DNA of 64,000 nt from DASYAN01 sp963727755 (GTDB lineage Bacteria > Chloroflexota > Ktedonobacteria > Ktedonobacterales > Ktedonobacteraceae): the NCBI GenBank assembly GCA_963727755.1, contig CAVSHN010000009.1, positions 620,001 to 684,000 of the forward strand, in the 5' to 3' direction. The translations under genes were made by a program, and so were the position numbers. The notes below the pieces were generated by a model. That model saw only the letters and a list, made by a program, of their open reading frames with translations. It was not told where the DNA came from and searched no databases. Of this stretch, positions 57,789 through 64,000 are shown in pieces (within the stretch, counting starts at the first letter, position 1; each line of letters opens with the position of its first letter).

Positions 57789-57819
57789 ATGGTTATGCAC
57801 ACCCGTCACAGTTATTCGA

Positions 57820-58925
57820 TTACTTGCCATATCCTGTTAGCTCAACATATCCCTGGCCATCAATTGCACTACCGCTTACCTGTCCCTGGACACTCACTGC
57901 CCCTTCCCAGTAAATATTGCCAGTCGAAGCTTTCACCACCAGTTCTTGATCTTTTAAGAGTGGCATGAGTGTTAATGCCGCTTGCAATTGTGTACTATCC
58001 ACATCTAGATGCCAGCCAGAAGGGTATGTAATACCAGTCTTCGGACTGGTCCACGTATCAAGCACTGTTGTATGAAGTGCAGCAGATGGCAGAACATCAT
58101 CTTTACCAGCAGGATCAATATAGCTAGCGTAGGTCGAAATGACAGATCCTGAAGAATCACGAATAAAATAGACCATGATTTCAGTGCTATTGTTCAACTG
58201 GATACTATACCAATCCCAGCCACTACCGCCTAGCGTGAGAAAATTGCCCCATTGGTGATCCATCCAGACTAGACCAGTCACATGCAATGCTTGATTGTGG
58301 TCGATAATAGTTCCTGCCACATCCATATGGGTACGTGAGTAATAATAGGAGAAACCTGCCAGGCCATAAGTAATCAAGCCATTGCCATTGTGCAAAACAG
58401 GTGGTTTACTAGCTGTCAGGTTCAGATTGATAGCATAATCCTTCATAGTGGCAACTAGATGATCATGACCATTCAGACCTTGAAGCGACCAGTTGCCGAC
58501 CTGTACATCGGTACCTTTGGTCACTGCTTCACTAGCAATATTTTCCTTTACATTAGTGATACTTCTCTGATCATAGTGAAATTCACCTCGCGTAATATCG
58601 CTAATTGCAAAATGAGCAGGATAAACCGAAGGCAGGTCACTACGCGACACACGAAATATCACCAGCTCAAAACCGTATTGATGCTGCTTACCGGCTGCAT
58701 TGCTAGCCTCTAGGTGCCCAGTATAGTACCACCATTCCGTCAGGTCATTGTGTATACCTTCATCCCGTGGAAACTCATTGGTGGCAAACTTGGCGTTGCC
58801 GACTGCTGGCTCGCCGAAGGTAATTGGGCAGAGGTAGAGGCCAGTCCTGGAAAACTACAGGAAGAAAGTAAGAGCAAAAATGCCAGACAATACATCCCAG
58901 GCCACCATAAAAACCGCTTCTTCAT
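57820..58925 (-). CDS. CrtC/AttH-like lipocalin-fold lipoprotein, one frameshift
   Basis: Exported protein of about 368 residues. The signal peptide ends in a lipobox (LLLLSSCSF) at its N-terminus, so lipid anchoring is likely. After a frame change near 58780 (AAT GAG needs one more A) the mature part starts DLTEWWYYTGHLEASN, the hallmark of the hydroxyneurosporene-synthase/AttH family. It continues with YYSRTHMDVAGTI, VTGLVWMDHQWGNF, GWDWYSIQLNN and YPSGWHLDVDS. Family members include carotenoid hydratases and secreted proteins of unknown function; no carotenoid genes are here. The start ATG overlaps the stop of the MMPL gene (ATGA), so the two are translationally coupled. Confidence 0.83.
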
Positions 58926-61282
58926 TGATTTCCTCTTATACTGACATTTTTAGCTACTGACATTTTTGTCTGGTTTGCATGATTGTCGGCGACATCAGGT
59001 GATCCAAGGTACTCTGCCAAAGCTGGCGGGTGATGTTGGACACCAACAAAGGGTAGCCACCAGTTCCACGTCCTAAGCAAACGCATCGTAGCAGGAACTA
59101 GCAGGCCACGTACCAATGTCGCATCTATCAACACGGCCAGGGCCATGCCCAATCCAAGCGCTTTGACAAGAATCATATCAGCGGTTGCAAAGCAAGCACT
59201 GACGACAATAACAATGATAGCCGCGCTGGTAATAATTCCTCCACTGCGCTGTAAACCTAGGGCCACTGACTGCGTATTATCTCTTGTTTGCCAGAAAGCT
59301 TCCTGGATACGTGAAAGCAGAAACACTTCGTAGTCCATTGATAGACCAAAGAGTGAACAGAAGAGGAGAATGGGACTGGAGGCCTCGACAAAGCCCAATG
59401 GCGAGAAACCCAGCAACTGGTGCAAAAAGCCTTGCTGAAAGATCACAACGAGTGCTCCATAGCTTGCCAGTATCGAAAGGGTATTCATGATAATAGCTTT
59501 CAGTGGCAAGACCAGTGAACGGAAGAGCAGAAGCAGGACAAGGTAGGTCGTCATCGCAACGATCAGCACTGCTTTGGGAAAATCTGTATACAGAGAGGTC
59601 ACATAATCGATATCGCCTGCTGTTTCACCATCCACCAGAATTGTTATGCCATGACCAAGCTTTGTATTGCGAATGGTCTCCACTAACGCTTGTGATTGCG
59701 TATCTAACGCCCCATATTTGCTAATCACCTGTACCATCATAGCATTACCTGATACTGTAGATCGCAGCAATGTGCTTATGTAGGGATCGGTGAGCAATTG
59801 TGGATGTGTATAAAGCATCTCATATTGCTGGAGCGTCAAACGAGGATCAGCACTGACAATACTATCAACACGTTTGACGCGAGGGTCCGCTTCAATGCGC
59901 CTGACATAGAAATAGAGATTATCGATATTTGCTTTTGTGAGCACACTTCCCTTCGTCTGTACAGCCAGCAGAATCGGCGTCGTCTCATTCTTGCTAAAAC
60001 GCTCTGCCAGCAAATCATAAGCCTGACGCGATGGCACATCTGCTGGCAGGATCGAAGCATCAGGAGCTGAGAAACGTACCCATAGAAAGGGAAGGCCAAA
60101 ACCAATCAGCAAAAATAAAACCGGAATCAGGGTGCGCAATGGGTAGTGCATCACAAAGTTTGAGAGACGATACCAGAAATCACTCTGAACATCTGCTTCT
60201 CCTACAATAGCATCAGTCTGTCTTATCTTAGACTTCGCACGTTTGAAACGTACTGGCAGAAGATTGATCTTATGTCCTAGAATAGCAAGCACGGCAGGCA
60301 ATAAGGTCATAGCCGCCAGCACTGCCAGCACAACCACGAGTATCCCTGCCAGACCGACCGAATGCAATATGTTGATACGGATAAAGGTCAAGCCTAACAG
60401 ACCGATTGAAACAGCTAGACCAGAGAAGGTAACCGCCCGCCCTGCCGTAGCAACAGTGATTGTGACCGCATCAGCAATATCATGTCCGCGCTCTAATTCT
60501 TCCCGAAAACGGCTCACCATAAAGAGCGAGTAATCAACTCCCAAACCAAGCCCAAAGAGCGTAGTAATATTGAGCACAAATATAGAGAGGGTTGTGATCT
60601 GCCCAAGGCCAAAAATGAGCGCTAGAGAGATGACAACGGCACAACCCCCAACAAGTGCAGGCAAGACCGCTGCAATTACCGAGCGAAATACGAAAAGCAA
60701 GGCAATAATAGCAAATGGGAATGCTAGCATTTCCGCACGACGTAGATCGCGTTCGCTAACAGCCAGAATATCCTCGTAAAAAACAGCATCACCACCAATG
60801 CTGCTTCTCACATCAGGTACCTTCTGTAAACGTTGCTGAAGTTCAGGCAGAAGTGTGGGGGCCGTGTTGAGACTAGACTTGAGTTCTACAACAACATAAG
60901 CGGCATGACGATCTAATGACACCTGGCGTGGATTGTCGACAAAGGTGATCATCTGTGCCACCTCTGACCAGTTGTGCAACTTTGCGAGAGCCTGCTGGGT
61001 TTGCTGGAGAAATGGTGGATAATCGACAGAGTAGCTCTGGCTGGTGAAAATAATCTGTATAACAGTTGGTTGAAGATGAAGTTTTTGCTCCAGCATACTG
61101 ATTGCCCGCTCCGACTCGACATCAGGACTAGTGAAGCCACCTGACTGCAAAATTCGGCTCGCTTGAGGAGCAAATGGCAGTGCGACAATTGCAGCAATCA
61201 TCCATAAGCCCACAACTAGCCAACGATAGCATGTGACAATCCTAGCAAGTGCAACAGCAATTGACCCTTTCGGTTTGTTCAT
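58922..61282 (-). CDS. MMPL-family RND transporter
   Basis: Inner-membrane exporter of the MMPL type, 786 residues from the ATG chosen here (MNKPKGSIAV), with about 11-12 hydrophobic segments. Both RND repeats are visible: TTLFGLGLGVDYSLFMVSRF with FREELERGHDIADA in the first, and CSLFGLSMDYEVFLLSRIQE with VALGLQRSGGIITSAA in the second. Each carries the Asp-Tyr pair of the proton relay. An upstream in-frame extension of 26 codons overlaps the divergent smpB and is not family-like. MMPL proteins export lipids, glycolipids or drugs. The overlapping downstream lipoprotein gene suggests a transporter plus outer partner (inference). Confidence 0.9.
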   Translation of the reverse strand: MNKPKGSIAVALARIVTCYRWLVVGLWMIAAIVALPFAPQASRILQSGGFTSPDVESERAISMLEQKLHLQPTVIQIIFTSQSYSVDYPPFLQQTQQALAKLHNWSEVAQMITFVDNPRQVSLDRHAAYVVVELKSSLNTAPTLLPELQQRLQKVPDVRSSIGGDAVFYEDILAVSERDLRRAEMLAFPFAIIALLFVFRSVIAAVLPALVGGCAVVISLALIFGLGQITTLSIFVLNITTLFGLGLGVDYSLFMVSRFREELERGHDIADAVTITVATAGRAVTFSGLAVSIGLLGLTFIRINILHSVGLAGILVVVLAVLAAMTLLPAVLAILGHKINLLPVRFKRAKSKIRQTDAIVGEADVQSDFWYRLSNFVMHYPLRTLIPVLFLLIGFGLPFLWVRFSAPDASILPADVPSRQAYDLLAERFSKNETTPILLAVQTKGSVLTKANIDNLYFYVRRIEADPRVKRVDSIVSADPRLTLQQYEMLYTHPQLLTDPYISTLLRSTVSGNAMMVQVISKYGALDTQSQALVETIRNTKLGHGITILVDGETAGDIDYVTSLYTDFPKAVLIVAMTTYLVLLLLFRSLVLPLKAIIMNTLSILASYGALVVIFQQGFLHQLLGFSPLGFVEASSPILLFCSLFGLSMDYEVFLLSRIQEAFWQTRDNTQSVALGLQRSGGIITSAAIIVIVVSACFATADMILVKALGLGMALAVLIDATLVRGLLVPATMRLLRTWNWWLPFVGVQHHPPALAEYLGSPDVADNHANQTKMSVAKNVSIRGNQ

Positions 61283-61314
61283 GATATACTGCCCCCACAA
61301 GGAGTTGCTTAAAC

Positions 61315-61818
61315 ATGGCCAAAAAGTCTGCAACGAAAAAAGAACAACCATCGGCCCCAATCACACAGGTCCCAATTAAAGTTATAGCAATAAATCGCCA
61401 AGTGTACCATGATTACGAGGTCGAAAGGACGATCGAAGCGGGTATCGCACTAGTTGGTACCGAGATCAAATCAATTCGTGAGGGTCGGGTTGCCCTACGC
61501 AATGCATATGCAATCGCCCGCAAAGGTGAAATTTGGCTGGAGAATGCCCATATCGCTCCCTATGAACACGGGAATCGCTATAATCACGAGCCACTACGCA
61601 CCCGCAAATTATTGTTGCATAGACGTGAGATTGAGCAGATAATGGCTCGTGTGACAACAAAAGGCCTGACGCTGATCCCGCTCAAGCTGTACCTAAAACG
61701 TGGGAGAGCAAAAATTGAGCTTGGTCTTTGTCGTGGCAAAAAGCTCTACGATAAGCGGGAAGCAATCGCTGATCGCGATGTCAAACGCGACCTAGCACGT
61801 GTTGTGCGGGGGAGATAA
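61315..61818 (+). CDS. smpB: SsrA-binding protein SmpB
   Basis: Binds tmRNA and brings it to stalled ribosomes for trans-translation. The frame is intact, 167 residues. It has a polar N-terminus (about 22 residues), then VYHDYEVERTIEAGIALVGT, EIKSIREGRVALRNAYA, HIAPYEHGNRYNHEPLRTRK, LLLHRREI and the RNA-binding loop LYLKRGRAKIELGLCRGKKL, and ends YDKREAIADRDVKRDLARVV. The basic C-terminal tail is short. The ribosome-binding site AAGGAG precedes the ATG. I did not find the ssrA gene in the window. It is divergent from the MMPL gene, with only 32 bases between starts. Confidence 0.97.
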   Translation: MAKKSATKKEQPSAPITQVPIKVIAINRQVYHDYEVERTIEAGIALVGTEIKSIREGRVALRNAYAIARKGEIWLENAHIAPYEHGNRYNHEPLRTRKLLLHRREIEQIMARVTTKGLTLIPLKLYLKRGRAKIELGLCRGKKLYDKREAIADRDVKRDLARVVRGR

Positions 61819-61835
61819 CAGCCTGTTAGTTTCTG

Positions 61836-61865
61836 CAGCAAGCTAGCTCTTTGCTTAGCTTGCTG
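61836..61865 (+). terminator. Perfect 10-bp hairpin after smpB
   Basis: CAGCAAGCTA and TAGCTTGCTG around a 10-base loop, 18 bases after the smpB stop. The T-run after it is poor (TGATTCT), so termination may be weak or the hairpin may protect the 3' end. Confidence 0.55.
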
Positions 61866-61882
61866 TGATTCTATGCATGCAT

Positions 61883-62017
61883 CTACTTCGAAGCTATCTC
61901 ATTCCCATCTATCGAGCGATCTTTGCAACCTTGATACCAAGTCACTACCGCAATTACACAGCCTATCAGAATAAGCACAATAGCAACGAGAATTAATATC
62001 AGTAATAGCAACCTCAT
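61883..62017 (-). CDS. Small single-pass membrane protein, 44 residues
   Basis: ATG at 62017 preceded by CAGGTGA at 8 bases. The product starts MRLLLLILILVAIVLILIGC, with the hydrophobic stretch continuing through VIAVVTWY for about 25 residues, and ends in a short charged tail QGCKDRSIDGNEIASK. It is a plausible type-I or type-III small membrane protein with one Cys within and one just after the helix. It is the last of three minus-strand genes after the Ser/Thr kinase and the coiled-coil protein, so it may act with them (inference). No family is recognised. Confidence 0.55.
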   Translation of the reverse strand: MRLLLLILILVAIVLILIGCVIAVVTWYQGCKDRSIDGNEIASK

Positions 62018-62087
62018 TCGTTTATCACCTGCTTCATGTTGTTTAATTCAGCAAACTATCGCGAATCAAGCAGAACGCCTGTTTCAT

Positions 62088-62333
62088 TCATTTTGGGCCA
62101 GCAATTCCTTCTGCTATGAAACGTACACCTTTCACACGGCTGACGACCCACAAGGCTGAAAGCAACACTGCAGTGTCTCCATCTTGCGCATACTCTTCAA
62201 AAAGAACGAGACCCTGGTTTTTGGCCAGTTGCTCTTGCAACTTTTTGACTTCTTCGGTCAGTTGCTTGACCTGCTCACTCAATTGGCTATTTTCTTGTCG
62301 CAGTTGGATCAGTTCTTCTTCCGCTGTCATCAT
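62088..62333 (-). CDS. Small coiled-coil protein, 81 residues
   Basis: The first 40 residues are a regular coiled coil (EEELIQLRQENSQLSEQVKQ continuing to KKLQEQLAKN). The rest (LVLFEEYAQDGDTAVLLSAL, VVSRVKGVRFIAEGI) is a short hydrophobic and charged segment. The coiled coil resembles the N-terminus of IS66-type transposases, but the residues that normally follow are absent, so it could be either a small regulator or a truncated transposase start. The ATG has only a weak AAGG upstream. It lies 56 bases downstream of the Ser/Thr kinase stop on the same strand. Confidence 0.5.
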   Translation of the reverse strand: MMTAEEELIQLRQENSQLSEQVKQLTEEVKKLQEQLAKNQGLVLFEEYAQDGDTAVLLSALWVVSRVKGVRFIAEGIAGPK

Positions 62334-62389
62334 GCCTTGACTCTACCTGATCTGATGCGTTTTGGCAAGTCTCTAGGAGACCTGACTAG

Positions 62390-64000
62390 TTACGAAGGAA
62401 CAACAGTAGGAGTTGTCGTAGGAGGTGACGTAGGCGTAGGAGGTGGCTTAGGAGTAGGAATAGGAGTAGGAGTTGGCGTAGGCGTAGGCGTAGGCGTAGG
62501 AGTCGGCGTAGGAGTAGGAATAGGAGTAGGAGTTGGCATAGGAGTAGGCGTAGGCGTAGGCGTAGGAGTCGGCGTAGGAGTCGGCGTAGGAGTCGGCGTA
62601 GGAGTCGGCGTAGGAGTCGGCGTTGGCTTATGGAGTACAGTACGTCGAGAAGGTGGGGGAGTAGGGCTTGACGTGATTGGTCCTGGTCGAAGCACTACAA
62701 TAAGTGCTAGAAGAATAAGACAGGTTGTTATAATTACAGCGATTGCCAGAAAGATTGACCCCTTGTATCTTCCATGGGTTCCTTTGTCTTGAGGTATCAA
62801 GACTTTGGAGAATCGCTCTAGGTTCTTTTTTAGCCCGCGTCCATGCTTCTGCAAGGCTAACGGTATTGCAGATACTAATGAGATAGCCAAAGGAAATTCC
62901 GTAAGGTGGTGGGTCTGCTGAGGAGAATCTGGCTGCGCAAGAGACTCCACAGCGTTCTCGCTCTGATCAAGCTTCACACGCTTACGCAAGTCAGGATCCT
63001 CCTCCCTGTCTAACCCATCATCTTCCATGGTTAGCGGACTAATAGTTGGATGATCCTGGATGGCCGTTTTGGGGAGCGTCACATCGTCTTGGCTAGGAGC
63101 AGGAAGTGCTAATGTAATCGTTTTGGCGTTGCGGAATGCCTCACTGTCTTTACCTGCACTGAAATCAGAAGCCCTTCTCTTGCGGAGGTCGTTGCAAGGA
63201 GGTGGATGTGCGTGCGTATATTGCTCTCTGATTGCCCTCTTGCAAAGCCGTAGCAAAATCCTCCACACTAGCAAAGCGCTTTTGAGGCTCTTTAGAGAGT
63301 GCTTTGATGATACACTGTTCAATCTCCAAAGGGATTTCAGGCTTCTCCTCGCGTAGAGAAGGTATGGGGCCATGTAGATGCTGTGCACATATCTCAAAAA
63401 ATGAGCCATCAAAAGGCTGTTTACCGCAAAGCCATTCATAGATGACAATTCCTAGAGCATACTGATCACTGGCTATACATGGCTTCCCTGTGACCTGCTC
63501 TGGAGCCATATAGGCTACGGTTCCAGCTGTTGTCTTTGCCTGTTGTGAGACCGATGTAGACGTCACCACAGCAATCCCAAAGTCGCTGAGTAACACCTCA
63601 TCCTGACTTCCTACTAACATGTTTTCAGGTTTTACATCTCGATGAATTATTTTTCGATTATGAGCATATTGGAGTGCAGGTGCAATTTGTTGCACATAGG
63701 ATAAGACTTTGTCAACAGGCACAGTGCTTCCCTTTGGATGGTGTTGGCGCAGAGTACCATGAGAAGCATAGCTCATCACCAAGAAAGGAATTTCTTCCTC
63801 TATTCCAAAGTCAAAAACACGTATAACATGAGGATGTTCTAATGAAGCAACAATCTTTGCTTCCCGAATAAATCGCCCAAGGTTGTCTCCAACCAACGGC
63901 GTAGAAAGTACCTTGACAGCGGCTTGTGTCTCGATATAAATATGCTTTCCTAGATAAACTTCTGCGAAACCTCCACGTCCGAGTAAACTGGTTAATCGGT
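62390..64000 (-). CDS. Membrane Ser/Thr protein kinase with Pro-Thr repeat tail, partial, one frameshift
   Basis: The 5' end lies beyond the window. The kinase domain is active-looking: LLGRGGFAEVYLGK (Gly loop), AAVKVL lysine, IIHRDVKPENMLV, LSDFGIAVV, GTVAYMAPEQVTG, DQYALGIVIYEWLCGKQPF. The frame changes near 63190, after which an acidic linker of about 150 residues, a membrane helix (IFLAIAVIITTCLILLALIV) and a tail of about 70 residues of alternating Pro-Thr follow. The tail probably lies outside the membrane as a rigid, possibly O-glycosylated stalk with no terminal domain. Two small genes follow in the same direction. Confidence 0.87.
62450..62625. repeat. Hexanucleotide-type simple repeat encoding Pro-Thr
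   Basis: Runs of GTAGGC / GTAGGA / GTCGGC units on the plus strand, coding (PT)n on the minus strand within the kinase gene. The array is prone to length change. The long Gly-Val frame on the plus strand is its shadow. Confidence 0.9.

Noticed and set aside
62184..62792. Plus-strand ORF of alternating Gly-Val
   Set aside because: It is the shadow of the Pro-Thr coding repeat of the kinase on the other strand.

Overview
The window looks like a chromosomal segment of a Gram-positive-like (monoderm) Chloroflexota bacterium, most probably of class Ktedonobacteria. This is inferred from the family mix: four Ser/Thr-kinase-type proteins with trans-membrane, Pro/Thr or FHA tails, an LCP wall-polymer ligase, MurJ, a GT87 mannosyltransferase, PATAN/CheW/PilJ-like chemosensory genes, TPR proteins of the 'LADLDRAV' type and moderate GC. 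There is no 16S gene to confirm it. No phage, CRISPR array or intact insertion sequence is visible.

Layout. 1-1541: thiD-thiE (thiamine). 1844-3760: receptor Ser/Thr kinase. 3882-4496: YaaH/SatP-type carrier. 4784-8364: a structured leader followed by an ABC transporter (duplicated permease plus ATPase). 8694-13212: ATP-grasp ligase-like enzyme, Era-like GTPase, unknown protein and phosphopantetheinyl transferase. 13275-15729: tyrA and a GT87 enzyme. 15817-17096: a pseudokinase. 17589-20748: TPR protein and pabB-pabC fusion, meeting recQ and then yifB/comM on the other strand. 24724-27643: JAMM peptidase, GT2 enzyme, manC. 27861-32613: CheB, and a giant CheB-CheR-PAS-histidine kinase. 32645-38085: murJ, homoserine dehydrogenase, a pseudokinase-FHA protein and an LCP protein. 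38507-41132: M29 aminopeptidase, a decayed region, a cupredoxin lipoprotein and tRNA-Glu. 41742-56204: a two-component pair followed by a complete signalling array (PATAN protein, two CheY-like regulators, CheW, PilJ-like receptor with a repetitive tail, a 1549-residue CheA hybrid). 56418-61818: leuB, CrtC/AttH-like lipoprotein, MMPL exporter, smpB. 61883-64000: two small proteins and a Ser/Thr kinase cut by the window end.

How the genes fit together. The 41.7-56.2 kb block is a Pil/Chp-like array. It lacks its own CheB and CheR, which lie 13 kb upstream as a CheB singlet and a CheB-CheR-kinase fusion. Cell-envelope functions recur (LCP, MurJ, ManC, GT87, MMPL), and several sit next to Ser/Thr kinase-like proteins, two of which have lost catalytic residues.

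Sequence quality. About 25 single- or double-base indels, mostly in homopolymer runs, split otherwise well-conserved genes, and two in-frame TAG codons interrupt conserved domains. Housekeeping genes (recQ, yifB, pabBC) are affected along with others, so sequencing or assembly error is the simplest explanation. I give each such gene its full extent and state where the frame changes. The most unusual signals are the leader ORF plus Shine-Dalgarno-sequestering hairpin before the ABC transporter, a dispersed palindromic repeat family, the tandem-repeat tail of the chemoreceptor, a CysRS-like motif on a glycosyltransferase, and the pseudokinases.
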